From Euonymus europaeus (Eukaryota; Streptophyta; Magnoliopsida; Celastrales; Celastraceae), in NCBI GenBank assembly GCA_963580455.1, contig OY756960.1, positions 24,735,238 through 24,799,237 of the forward strand: a stretch of 64,000 nucleotides of DNA, read 5' to 3'. Under the pieces are notes generated by a model that saw nothing but the letters and a program-made list of their open reading frames with translations, was not told the origin of the DNA and made no database searches. Positions 1 through 11,277 of the stretch are shown piece after piece. How positions within the stretch are numbered: the first letter of the stretch is position 1; each line of letters begins with the position of its first letter. The position numbers were made by a program, and so were the translations under genes.

Positions 1-612
1 AGCAAGTAATCATGTCCAAGAAACACGACAAAATGGGAAGTCCTTAAGGATCTTCCAAAGCATGTATATTGGTGTTGCTAGAAGCAACATATAATATAAA
101 TATATTATTTTATATTGTATACTCACTGTAAGTACACAAGGACAACTTTTATCTTCTTCTATATAATTGGAGATTGTATCGTATAAACCTATCTACCTCT
201 CACAATTACTCCCATGTTTTCATTCTTTCTGATGGGAGGGAGTGGGAAAAATAGTTATAAAAAATTTAAGAAAATTTTATTCCCAATCTTTTAATCTCCA
301 TCGTCGGATTCAAATTTCACTTTTAACGCTTTTTACCCACGAACCCTAAAAACATGTCCTGGATAATTATGCCTTTTTATGAGTTTTATCTCCAACAACT
401 CTTTAGTACTCATGTGGGAAAAAAAATTGGGGGTTCAAAAAAGCGAATCATGCGTGACAATTAAGGTAGTCCTTCAAAATCATGGCGAGCACCGCAGCCC
501 CAGCCAGCTAGGAAATGGGAATTGCTGTGGTTAAAAAATGTCAAATTCCCCACCAAAGTTTGAAAGCATTGGAGGGCCCATGGGCCTCAAATATTTTTCT
601 TAAAGATGCAGC
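1..612. other. AT-rich flank, no gene recognised
   Basis: I see no coding region, RNA gene or clear repeat here. It is ordinary AT-rich plant intergenic sequence ending at the left target-site copy of the hAT element. Confidence 0.6.
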
Positions 613-620
613 ATTTCTAG

Positions 621-780
621 TAGGGATGAAATAGGGCCGGGCTGAGCCGGGCCTTGACAGGCCCTAAGCCCGGCCCTATATTTTTTATGGGCCCGAGCTC
701 GATAGGGCCTGAAAAATCGAGCTCGGGCTCGACTCGTTTTAAAAGGGTCAGGCCCTAAGCCCGGCCTTTAAGGCTCGTTT
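621..780 (+). repeat. left subterminal repeats of the hAT element
   Basis: This GC-rich tract sits in otherwise AT-rich DNA. It repeats GGGCCGGGC-, GGCCCTAAGCCCGGCC- and GAGCTCG-type motifs in both orientations. Such clusters near hAT ends are typical transposase-binding regions (inference). The right end (3481-3649) has the matching set. Confidence 0.75.
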
Positions 781-1234
781 GAACTTTTGAGTCACTGTTC
801 TTGCAGTGCAATATTTCATCATTCAATCATTTACATAAGACACCAAATAGGTTCTATATCAAAAGAACTCCCAGATTTGCTTTATAAACAAACATGAATG
901 ACTAAATTAAAATTCAAAATTGTAACTACAAACAAAAGAATAATATTTCAATATCATTATCACTTGGAAGAAAAATCACCTTCAAAGAGAGAACTAGTAA
1001 GTAGTAACTAGTAAACCCATATCCACATGATGAAGCCAAATCACAACTCACAAGATTCCACAACCAAATTAAATACAAATTTAGAAATTACATCACAAAT
1101 TGACAATGTATAAGTGAGTGTAACTGTCACCTTTGTTTGCATGAAGCAAATTAAATACAAGTTTACAAATTACATACTTCAAACAAACAACATGGTTAAT
1201 ACCATAGACAAATCTTCATCAAGCCTTCAAAGGA

Positions 1235-2705
1235 TTAAGGAATTTGGAGGACATACTCTTCATCATTTTCTTCTTTCTACAAATGAATTAAAAAAAAAAG
1301 GAAGCCATCAGTAATTCAATTGTTAGGTTTTCAAAAATAGATATATTTAAAGAAGTGAAATATGATAATTACCTTGCGTTGTTGTTGTTTCTTCTTTAAT
1401 CCGTGCAAATTTCGCACCCAATCACCACCACACATCAAAGCTTGAACCGTACGTGGTGCTAAATTAGCACGATACGGATCAATTACTCTGCTACCAGCAC
1501 TGAATGTAGCCTCTGAAGCTACTGTTGTGATGGGAATGGCTAGAATATCACAAGCCATTTTAGACAAATTATGAAACTTCAAAGCATTAACCCTCCACCA
1601 ACTTAAAGCACTCCATTTCTCTTTCTCATCTTTTGAACATCTATATAAACCTTCTCCCAAGTAAACATCTAAATCAGAATTTGAAGGAGGAGCATTTTCA
1701 GTCAAGTCCACAAACTCATCAAACTTAGACCATCCAGAATCAGCTATATCACTAGAGCCAACATTCTGTCCATAGACTGTTGAAGACCTCTGACCACCCC
1801 CATCCTCACCATTTGAGGCAAACTGAGATACATAATAGTCATACATTTCATAGAGAGCTACACGAACCTTTTCTATATTATCCCTCACTTCAGACTTTTC
1901 ATAAATCAATGGGAAACAAAATTCTACCAACTTCATTTTGCATCGAGGATCCATTACTGCAGCTATTGAAATCACTAAATTGCACTCCCCCCAATACTTC
2001 TCAAATTTTTCATTCATTTTCCTAACCATAGCTCTGATGTGTATGTTATTATCTTCAGCTCTTTTTTTCAAGATTTCTTTCACTCTATACATCTCAGAAA
2101 GAAATAAGTTCGAAGTTGGATAGTCACTTCCCGATATGAGCAGTGATACGACTAAATGGCATATACTCTGGAGAACTACTTTTCATGATGAGATTGAAAC
2201 CATCTTGCTCCACAATAGAGAATGGATGCTCATGCATTAGAATGAAATGGGCAATATTCTCCTTAATCTTCTCATAATCATACTTAAAAGAAGTTAAAGT
2301 TGAGGGCTCATCGATGGATTTACCAGATTGGAAGCTCAATTGTCTTTGCCCTCTTTGATTAATCTTCCTTCGAACACACCCATTTAAATGTCTCCTGAAA
2401 TGAGATGTTGTACCACCGCTGACCTGAAGTGTAGCCTTGCAATGCTTGCATTGAACTTTGTTTGTTCCTGTGATCTCATCAAATTCACGCCAAACCTCAG
2501 ATTTTCTTCTCTTTTTTTTATTATCAAGCTGCAGATTAGCATCTTTTTCTCCTCCTTCATCTCCCTCTCCCTCTCCCTCATCTTCTTCTTCTTCTTCCTC
2601 ATCCTCGTTCTCCTCTTGTACTACCTGCTCTTCCACCAATTCCACATTTCCAGGCTGAACTTCTTGTTCTGGGGTTGGCGTAGTTTCAGCTTGTGCATCT
2701 TCCAT
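1235..2705 (-). pseudogene. hAT transposase (RICESLEEPER-like), catalytic core deleted
   Basis: Reading leftwards, the first part (2705-2124) has an acidic N-terminus, a basic KKKRRK patch at residues 63-68 and a BED zinc finger with C86, C89, H102 and H106. It reaches the conserved SRITA segment and stops. From about 2130, one frame over, the coding resumes at the SGSDYPTSNLFL region near the C-terminal end of the usual protein. It continues to the hAT dimerisation domain (about 1375-1620) and a donor at 1373/1372. A terminal exon (1276-1235) preceded by a CATTTGTAG acceptor adds an acidic tail and a stop. Relative to intact family members the several-hundred-residue DDE catalytic region is gone, and the junction also shifts the frame, so no active transposase is expected. 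Remnants could act only as DNA-binding fragments (speculative). Confidence 0.88.
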
Positions 2706-3480
2706 TACAAATATGCTGAATGTAAATAATGATCCAAATCAGATTTTTTACTTAATCTTACAATAAAACCATAACTGAAAATTAAGCACACACTACAAAT
2801 ATTATAAAATCAGATTTTTACTCAATCACAAATTCAGTCACAGATGCAAAGTTTGGCCTACATCATTGATGCAAAATTAATTGAATTTTCATTTATCATT
2901 TTTTCTATACAAATCCACCCCAATCGCAATCTATATATTCTAAGAGAATTAGAATTCTTTGCACCATATCCATACTTTCCACATTTAAAATTTTCAGATA
3001 TTGAAAATAAACAAACAACTATCAATTAATTAATCAACTATAGATTTGAGAAAGACAAAGAGAACTAGACGTGGGCACGTACCTGGAGTGGAGTCGACGT
3101 CTCGACTAATATGAGTCGCGCTTTTCCCTTCCTTGGCTCCTTGTGGGTGTGGAGATGAGGGATCTGTTCAGAATCTGGTGATGAGTGGTGAACTGGTGAT
3201 GCAGCGACTGCGCAGTCTATGCCCAGGCCAAAATCTACTTTCTAATTCTAGGGCAAGCCGCAAGTCATGGAGTATTGCCGTATTGGAGACTTGGAGTGGG
3301 CCACTGCCTACTGGGCTGCCTCCTCAAGTCCACAACATGTCAAGTTGTGAATATATATTTCATATATTATATTATTATATATAGTATATACTATGTCGAT
3401 GGGGCGGAGCTTTTGATATCAACTTGACCACTTATAACATATAATATATTATTTATAAATATATAAATTAAATTATATAA

Positions 3481-3649
3481 CTATGTAGGCCCTAGGGCCT
3501 AAGGGCCGGACTTTTGTAAGTCGGGCTCGACCCGTTTAGGCAAACGGGCCTGCAACAAAGCCCGAGCTCGGCTCATTTGCAAATTAGCCGAGCTCGAGCC
3601 GGGCCTTAAAAGGGCGGCCCGCGGACGGCCCGGCTCATTTTCATCCCTA
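3481..3649 (-). repeat. right subterminal repeats of the hAT element
   Basis: This is the counterpart of the left tract, with repeated GGGCCT-, CCCGAGCTCGG- and GCCGGGCC-type motifs in inverted orientation. It ends at TCATCCCTA next to the target-site copy at 3650-3657. Confidence 0.75.
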
Positions 3650-3657
3650 ATTTCTAG

Positions 3658-4115
3658 TTAAGCCAGCGGAGCGTGAGAGAAGAAACATGAAGGTGGCACC
3701 GTGGCAGTAGATAGAATGGCCGAATGGGGTTCGGTCCATTTTTATATGACATATTTTACATGAGAATGATGTCAATAAAAAAGTAAGAAAAAAAAATCAA
3801 TCAAATCATTGGATTTGTTATAAAATATGCACCCGAACCATTGCCAAACGAAGGTGTTAATTGAAAAGTTTTGAAAGTTCAGGGGTTTTTGTTGGGGTGT
3901 GTAATAATAAGGGGAGTCGATTGCATTTTAGCCAATGAAATCTTTGTTTTATAATTTTAATGACAGGACCATAAGAACGGTGCGTTTCAATTGTTATAGA
4001 GAACAAAACCCTAAACCTGAATTGTTCAAACCCCCAAAATTTGCCTTTTCCGATAAAATTCATTACCCCGTCTCTTGTAGTCTCCTGGAAATATTTCCAT
4101 AGATTCTAGAGGGAA
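3658..4115 (+). promoter_or_regulatory. upstream region of the LYAR-type gene
   Basis: Intergenic DNA lies between the hAT element and the next start codon, and should contain the promoter and short leader. I see no reliable TATA box or named motif. The transposon ends about 460 bp upstream of the start codon. Confidence 0.4.
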
Positions 4116-6877
4116 ATGGTGTGGTTTCAGTGTGAAGACTGCGGCGAGAACCTCAAGAAGCCAAAGTTGCCGAATCACTTCAGGGTTTGCTCTGCCTTCA
4201 AGGTCTTCCTTCCATTTTTTGAATCCTCTTCGATTTTTGAATCATATCGGTGTTTGTTTGTTTGAAGTCTTATTCAATTTTCGTTTTGATTCTTCAGCTT
4301 TCGTGCATTGATTGTGGGGAGACATTCAATCAGCAAAACGTTCAGGGCCACACACAGTGCATTACAGAGGCGGTGTGTTTCTGACTTCTCAGACTGGTCT
4401 ATCTTCTATACATGCTATCAGATTCAGCTTAAGATATATTCTTTGATTTTCTCTTTAATTTTTTGTTTGTCCAGTAAAAATGGCTATTACTATTTAACCT
4501 CAATGCCTGAAAATTTTAAATCATCACACCAGAAACAATGCTAATGTTTATTAATTCCTGGCTTTTGAGAGTGAGAGAGGAACTTCTAGAAATATTAGAT
4601 GAACTTTCATGGATTTGGATCCTTCGATGAATTTCCGCCCCCTCCAGACTTCTAGTCCTTTTTTGTTTATTTGATCAACGAAAAATTTACTTCTTCAGTT
4701 CTTTTTTCCTGTATGTTAACTGTGTTTCTCTGTATCTTGTTTTGTTGCTTCTGACTGAGAAATATCATTTTCATCTAATTATAGGAGAAATATGGTCCAA
4801 AAGGTGTTGGGAAAACCTCAAATGGTTCGACTGCTAAGCCCAAAGCTGATGGAAAGCAGCAATCAGATGTTGATATTCATGTTGGGTTATCTGAACGACC
4901 GCCATGGTTCTGTAGGTAATGTCTCTGTTGTTTAAAATGTTCTGAATACTGATTCTGTTTGTTTTCATAAGTAATAGTTTAGACATCAATGTATCATACG
5001 GCATTCTGGGCCTGTGCACATTTTAATTCTACATCGATGAAAGGATATGAATGATGGTTGGCATATGTTCAAGATCCTGTTGTGAAATTAGTTTTAATTT
5101 GTAAATACTACTCTGCAATATTTCCTATGCGGTGATTTGTTTTTGGAAAAATTTGGAAGTATAGGTTGTTTTATTGATAATGAAAAATTCACCATCATTC
5201 TCCTCCTTAGCATGTTACCAGGACGTCTGAGTTGTTGAGATCAGAAGACATCAATTAGTGAGTTGGAAACATTTTTAGATTAAAGATAATAGGATGCGTC
5301 ATATCTCAGCTTATTTTCCAAAGCTTTTAACCTATTGATAGTTAGGACTTAGGCTTAGGCGTGTAGATGAATAGATCTGACTGCAAGCTGCCTGAATTAT
5401 TTTTTAAAGGGCCTGGGTCGAGTTTGATTCATTTAGAAAAACTAGGCCCTAGGCTAATTTTCTAGCTCACTTAACAACATGCCAACCTAGGGCTTGCTGA
5501 AGCTAAGCTCAAATCACAAGTTCTTTTTAAATTGCTTTAATGCATATGATATAATATTAAAAGTAAGTTCATAGTAATTTATGGCTAGCATATCATAGTA
5601 ATAATATATACTATTAGCATATGTCTAAAATATGATAAGGTAATACTGATACAGCAATAGTATAATTTGTTTAGTCAAGCTTTGTTTGGATTTCAAACTT
5701 AGTAAGGGTTTTAGTCAATTGCACTTGGTTGATTCATGCAGAGCCTGAGGCTAGAAAAGCTTGTGCAACTATTTTGGAAGGATTATCGTTTTTTTTTTGT
5801 GGGTGGCTGGGGTGGGGGTGTGCGGAATAACTTATTTTTCCCTGCCACACACTGTATAAATATCTGCATTTGCAGCTTTGTGTCATGTGGGGTTGCGCAG
5901 AATAACTAATTTTCCCCTGTCACTCTGTGTCTGTGTCTAAATATCTGTATTTGCAGCTTGTGCAATACTAAAGCTACTAGTAGCCAGACCTTACTTCTTC
6001 ATGCGGATGGGAAGAAGCACAGATCAAAGGCACGTGCGTTTCATGCTGCGAAACAGCCCAAACAGGATTTAATTGCTCCAGATACAAATATTCCATCTGA
6101 AAACACTCTGAAGAGTGCACCGCCCCTTTGTAAACCAGTTGAGGAACATGAAATTCTAGTTACAACTGGAGCTGTGCGTATTGATCATGAAGCTGATGAT
6201 GGAGGCATTCCATCAAAGAAAAAGAGAAAACTTGTTGCAACTCTGACAGATGGTGCTGCAGAAAAACCTGGAGATGATAGTTCAGATAAAGTAGGCAATG
6301 GGGATGCGAGTCAAGTTGAAAAGGCAAATATATCTAGCTCTTTCAAGGAAGACAACAAGAAGAAAATAAAGTGGAAAAAGTTGATCACTTCAGCTTTGAA
6401 ATCTGTATGTGTCCCATCCAATATTTCTCCTTATAATCATTTTCAGTACTTTTTGAAATCACGTTATGCTTGTGAACATTTTTACTTGCTCCCATTTCTC
6501 TTTACATTGTCGAGATAAATTGTTTCCTCCTTAAGCAAGGTGGCTAACATGAAACTTATAGAAAGAATCGTTACTTGTTTGTTAGGATTCGAATGGAGTT
6601 CTGAAGACGAGGAAACTAAGAAAACATGTTTTGAGGAGTCTTCGGGAATGTGGCATAACAGATGACGAAGCACAACTTATGGAAAAACTGGAGCAAAAGG
6701 TGAGCATTTGACACGGGGAATTATCTAAATATATGTTCTTAATGTTATTACTCTTTTTTTCATAGACAAACTGGTTACGTTGTAAACTTGATATTTTTCT
6801 TCCACTTTGGACAGATGAGCTGTAGCTCCAAATTTATAGTAGATAACAAGTATGTACGTCTGGCGGCCAAAGAATGA
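4116..6877 (+). CDS. LYAR-type C2HC zinc finger protein
   Basis: Six exons (4116-4202, 4298-4372, 4785-4915, 5957-6404, 6586-6699, 6815-6877) join in frame to 305 aa. The N-terminus holds the two LYAR zinc fingers: C6, C9, H21, C25 and then C32, C35, H47, C50 followed by EKYGPKG. A U1/matrin-type finger follows (C97, C100, H113, H119), then a low-complexity acidic and basic middle with a KKKRK nuclear signal. The conserved tail ([13 protein letters not shown], then a K/R-rich helix ending RLAAKE) matches the plant LYAR-like family, labelled UBP1-associated or zinc-ion-binding in plant annotations. LYAR proteins are nucleolar and linked to ribosome biogenesis; that role here is inferred. Intron 3 is about 1 kb and its acceptor region is duplicated. 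Confidence 0.9.
5820..5958 (+). repeat. duplicated 3' splice-site region in intron 3 of the LYAR gene
   Basis: Two similar copies lie in tandem, about 5822-5880 and 5894-5958. Each has a GCGGAATAAC- or GCAGAATAAC-like start, a pyrimidine tract, TAAATATCTG and TTTGCAGCTT. The downstream copy gives the acceptor needed for the zinc-finger frame (exon begins 5957). The upstream copy contains an equally good TTTGCAG ending at 5875, but using it leads to an in-frame stop after about a dozen codons. Confidence 0.7.
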
Positions 6878-7820
6878 AGAGGATGTGGTGTTGTATTTGA
6901 AATGGAGCACGTAGTAAAGATCGAAGAGTTGTGTGGGGGCACATAGTTGATAGCTCTCATATGCGGGAATCATTTTTGTTCTACTTAGATTGGCCTTTCT
7001 ACTTCCTTCTATTGGTTTTTACAATGATTGAAGACCCATTCATTTTGTATCTGGACCTTGAATCCTTCTTCTTTCTTTTATATTGATTGAAATCTTTTTC
7101 CCTCACTTGGAATTTCATTTCTACTGATGTTTATATCCATTGTTTTATGCTTGTTCTGATTGGACTAAGCCTGGGAGAGCCAGGCAGGGCAGGGTTACAA
7201 CTTACCAGAGAAAACATAAGCGTGAGGAAGAAGTGCAATTTCAATAGACTATAATTGGACCAAGAAAAAGAAGCATCAATCTGATAATAAAAAAAAGAGA
7301 GAAAAAGAAGCATAAAATCAGAGTACAGTTACTGTATAATCTATTCATCGATGGAAGATGACCATGTGGTTCAAGTACATTCTTTACAAGCAACCAAACC
7401 TCCTATCTCATAATACTTCTACTATGAAAACAAGTGTAGAACATATTTCTCAACTATATCTCTTCATAAAAACTGTCGGAAGGGAGGACTGAAACTTCCA
7501 CTTCCACTTCCACTTCCGGCACAGTTTGCTACTCTGTTTGATGGCAAGGAAATCCATTTGTCTCCGCATTTTCTTACTGCTTTTCTGCCCAAACTATCTA
7601 TCTACCAAATGCACGAAATTCAGAGAAGTCTTGATTCATCTTCTTGAAAATCTAGGGGAATTGGAGCATTGTAAATTGATCAAACAATGTTATAATAGTA
7701 GACTATTATGAACAACAATGCACCCGAACATGCCATTGCCTGCATCAACAATTATATCCAAGTAAGCATGCCAGTAGCATGTTTTTACATTTTGGAATGA
7801 GGAAATTAGAAGTCTAAAGT
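6878..7820. other. convergent 3' intergenic region
   Basis: This lies between the stop codons of two convergent genes and should contain both 3' UTRs. It has a short CCACTT repeat near 7496-7518 and no coding region that I trust. Confidence 0.5.
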
Positions 7821-9006
7821 TTAAAAAACAATTACAGCAATAGCAGAGGCAGCAAGGCCTGCTCGTTCCCTAGGATCCTTGCGGTAGTAATTTCCAAAAT
7901 AAAGAATAGTAGCATAATACCACATAAGAGGAAATGCAAATCCTAAAAGAAAACTGCAACAATAGAGGCAAACACAAGAAGAAAAAAGTCAGGGTAAAAA
8001 ATACAACAAAGGATTCAAAATCAGTAGGAAGAATCCGGGTGTGGGAGGAGAAGATTAGAAGCTACTCACGAAAACCATCCAATTCCACAACCAAAGCATG
8101 GAAGAGGTTTGTCATAAATCCCAGCTTGGAAGTCCTCCGGATCCCTAATAAGGGTATACTTGCCCCTTTCATGATCTGCAGCATCTGGTGAGAGAAAAAA
8201 AAAGTCCTTCAGTTGCAAAATAAATAAACCAAGTAGTTTTTCACATATTTGTTTCATCAATGAGAATTTGAAACAACCAAGTGACCAAGGTTTGTGTACA
8301 ATCTCTCTTTCCCCAACCGCTTCTACTGCGGTAGCCTTGTGCTCGGGAGTTGTTTACCAAGTGAACAATTAGGATAATTCAAGCAAATTTTTTTGTCATG
8401 TGAAACTATATTAGCCTGGACATACTGAAATTAACAGACAAATGAGCAATACATGCCACAGCTAAAACATGATTTAACAGTCTACAAACACTTTTCTTTG
8501 ATAATTGGTATCAATTATGAGAAGTGGGGAGATTGGAACATGATTCTTTTTGCAGATAAATAGAGGAAAGGGGAACCTAGATTCTCATGAGACAAGCATC
8601 AACCTTCCACAAGTTCCTATGAAAACACGAGTCTTGGCAAAATGATTGTGAGGATTTTAATATATTTTCTGACTGGCTCAATCCAGCAATCTCAATATTA
8701 TTCTAGAAATGGCTCTGATGGCTGCATGCATAATTTGAATGGAAACAATAAACTAAATTTGATAAATATTTTCACATATATGAAGAATATGAAGAGACAT
8801 ATTAACTTCAAGATGAGTGCCAAAAGCACGTGGGAAATACACACTGTGTAAACAAAAGTAGTACCTTTGAATAACGAAGAATATCTTGCAGATGGCCTTA
8901 AAAGGCCAAGATGCTTATCAGACCCTGATTTCACCAACTCTAGGCTGCTTCTCAATCCTTCAGTGTGCCCAGGACCAGGACCCACATCTGTGAACCAAGA
9001 AGTCAT
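7821..9006 (-). CDS. 60S ribosomal protein L18a-like small membrane protein
   Basis: Three exons (9006-8865, 8184-8070, 7953-7821) join in frame to about 129 aa. The middle exon ends in the family hallmark LPCFGCGIGWF. After splicing, a hydrophobic stretch (SFLLGFAFPLMWYYATILYFG), a basic YYRKDPRERAG loop and a second short hydrophobic end (LAASAIAVIVF) follow. This is the plant 'ribosomal protein L18ae-like' family, which despite its name consists of small two-helix membrane proteins of unclear function, not ribosomal L18a. The start is uncertain: ATG 9006 is the only in-frame start in the first exon I can define, but a TTGGTTCACAG acceptor lies just inside it, so an upstream exon may provide the true N-terminus. 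The second hydrophobic segment looks short for the family. Confidence 0.72.
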
Positions 9007-11277
9007 GCATCATATTAGCTAATTTGAGAGTTGTCTCACCTCATGGTTGAGAATCAACAACCATAAAAACTCTTTCAATCACCTGTCCCATGCCATTGTA
9101 CAAATAACTGCCTCAGCATTATAGCATATTTAGAATACTCCTGAATTCAAAAATGCTTCTGTCTATTTCATACAGATGGACTGAAAGATGACCATTCTTG
9201 AATATCGGAGAAAAAAGTGTTGAATGACAAGTGGAACATACCATAACAACACTATCTTTTTTTTTGTGTGGTCATACAGCTTTTATCTAGTGACAATAAC
9301 ATTTTTTTAGGATGTGAATAGCTCTAAATGTTCTTAGGGTGAAATATGATACTCAATTTGTACGATCGAGCATATAGCATCTCAGGAAGAAAAGACACTA
9401 CACCAAATATTACAAATTCCATTCTGTTACCTGCTCTATTGATTTATTTTTAATGAAAAAAACCTTGCCTAAATCCTTTTTTTTGGCTGCATTGATTTTG
9501 CTCCAACAAAAGCCAAATTTCATGTGCCTTGTTCCTAATAATATATACTGATGAAACTGTCCACACGGAAGTGGGAATACATAATTACTCAAAGAAAAGA
9601 TGCATACTCTTATCCATCTGTACCGGGATAGACGTACTCAGTAGAGGGAGATTATTATATTTGTTTCTGCCCTCAAAGACCTGTTCCAAAAATTCAAGAC
9701 AGAACAGTATATTTGAATTTAGTTCCATGGCAAAAAAGCGTTCAGTTAATGAATAGTGTTGTCACTAACATTTCAATTTTTTTTGAGAGAGATGAAAATC
9801 AGACTTTTGACTCTCTTTTTTTTTTTCCCTTGAATATCCTCCCAGTCTGTAAATTCCACCTACAAAGGAAACTCATCGCCCTTGATTACATATATTGATC
9901 TATAACAAATAAATGCGTCCATTGAAACCAAACCCTATACCAAGAATCCTAACTCGAAATTCCGTTTTGCAAGAGCAAAATTCATCAGCACATAAATAAA
10001 TCAGTCATCTGAAATAGATATAAGATTTCAAGATAAGCAATAAACCCCAGGTTTCTTGAATTCAATCTAGACTTATATGTATCCATAGATTGCGAAAACA
10101 GGTCCCGAATATGAAAATCAACACAATAACAGGAGAAGAAATACAAGAAGGATAGCAAACTTGCCTGGTTTGAGAAGAAATTGAAGAGTGAAACCAGGGC
10201 TTGCGAATGCAGCTCTAGATCAGGAAAAGAGCAAACAAAGGTTCGTGTACAAGAGAAGTGTTTTACATGGCAAGTTAAGTTCTTCAATTCAACGTATATC
10301 GTTTGGAAAGTGGAAACCGAACGATATTGACTCTCCTTCTGGCTCTAGTCTTTGATTTGTAAAAAAAACCAAATTAATAAATTATTGAAAAGACTATGGT
10401 AACCTCGATCTTACTTGTTTGAGTTGTGTCCGGTAGGCGGTAGGTGGACATGTTTTTAATTATAAAATTGCCGACTCGTTGCCGGCAATAATTGAAAACT
10501 ATACTCCTATTTTTTATTTTTTATAATACTTTCAAATATGTCCTTTATTTTAAGGTTGAATCCTTGGAAGTTATGGTATTCCATTATTGCATCAAATAAA
10601 TTATTGCAGCCAAAACTAAAATACCCAGATCACTATTTTTTGGTAAAAATTTATTGGATACTTATACAGTTTATATACTATCATATATATTTATTCAGAC
10701 ATTACTCTCTATACAAATTTAGATATATTCTAACAGACACTAAATCTCTGATCTACGGATGAGAATTTAGTTAGGAAAGAAAAAACAAATCTCGTCAGTC
10801 TTGGTTACCCCGTTACACTTGGCATTGAGAAAGGAAGAGTTACTTTGAAACCATGAACAAGTTTATGGGCATCGGTTTGGTTGGTTTAAGGTTTTCTTGA
10901 GTCAAGCCCATATTGACAAAAACAAACAAAATAATAGGGCCAATCAGGTTAGCAGGCTTTTAAATTGGGCCAACAGAAAGTAGATTGGGGAGTCCGAACA
11001 ATCTAAGCCCATAGAAGCCTTCCATACTTTAAGAAGCATCCGCAGTCCGCACTTTTGTGTTGGACAAATCACCGGCTTACACGAGTTCCTTCTCACTGTA
11101 ATCAGGTTCCTCTGCATCGCCACGTTAGAGACTCTACGCAGGAAACTATTCACAAAAGGACACGTCATCCACTTTCCTCTTCTTCTCCTTATATTCTATG
11201 CACTGCTTCTATTCTTTCTTCTTCCTCAAGTCCCGCTCTCTGTTGTTCACGAACGAGTGTTATCGGAGTATTTGGAG
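9007..11277. other. divergent intergenic region with L18ae-like leader and CFIm25 promoter
   Basis: The minus strand around 10150-10290 looks like a transcribed leader ending near 'AAACCAGGCAAGT', a possible GC-type donor, which would place the L18ae-like transcription start near 10.3 kb. The plus strand at about 11100-11277 is CT-rich and looks like the CFIm25 5' UTR. I see no other gene. Confidence 0.4.

Larger units (their letters stand above)
621..3649 (-). mobile_element. hAT DNA transposon, internally deleted
   Basis: The element is 3029 bp. It starts with TAGGGATGAAAT and ends with the complement of TAGGGATGAAAA, so the first 11 bases of the inverted ends are identical. The 8-bp sequence ATTTCTAG flanks it exactly on both sides (613-620 and 3650-3657), the target duplication length expected of hAT elements. 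Both ends carry GC-rich subterminal repeats. The minus strand carries a BED zinc finger and a hAT dimerisation domain, which assigns the superfamily independently of the ends. The catalytic centre of the transposase is missing, so this copy is probably non-autonomous (Ds-like). The perfect target duplication suggests fairly recent insertion. Confidence 0.95.

Noticed and set aside
2388..2729. Plus-strand frames rich in Phe and Ser opposite the hAT transposase
   Set aside because: They are antisense reflections of the acidic Glu-rich N-terminus of the transposase.
5340..5560. Possible hAT relic in intron 3 of the LYAR gene
   Set aside because: GGGCCTGGGTCGAG- and TAGGCCCTAGG-like motifs recall hAT subterminal repeats, but I could not find paired ends or a target duplication.
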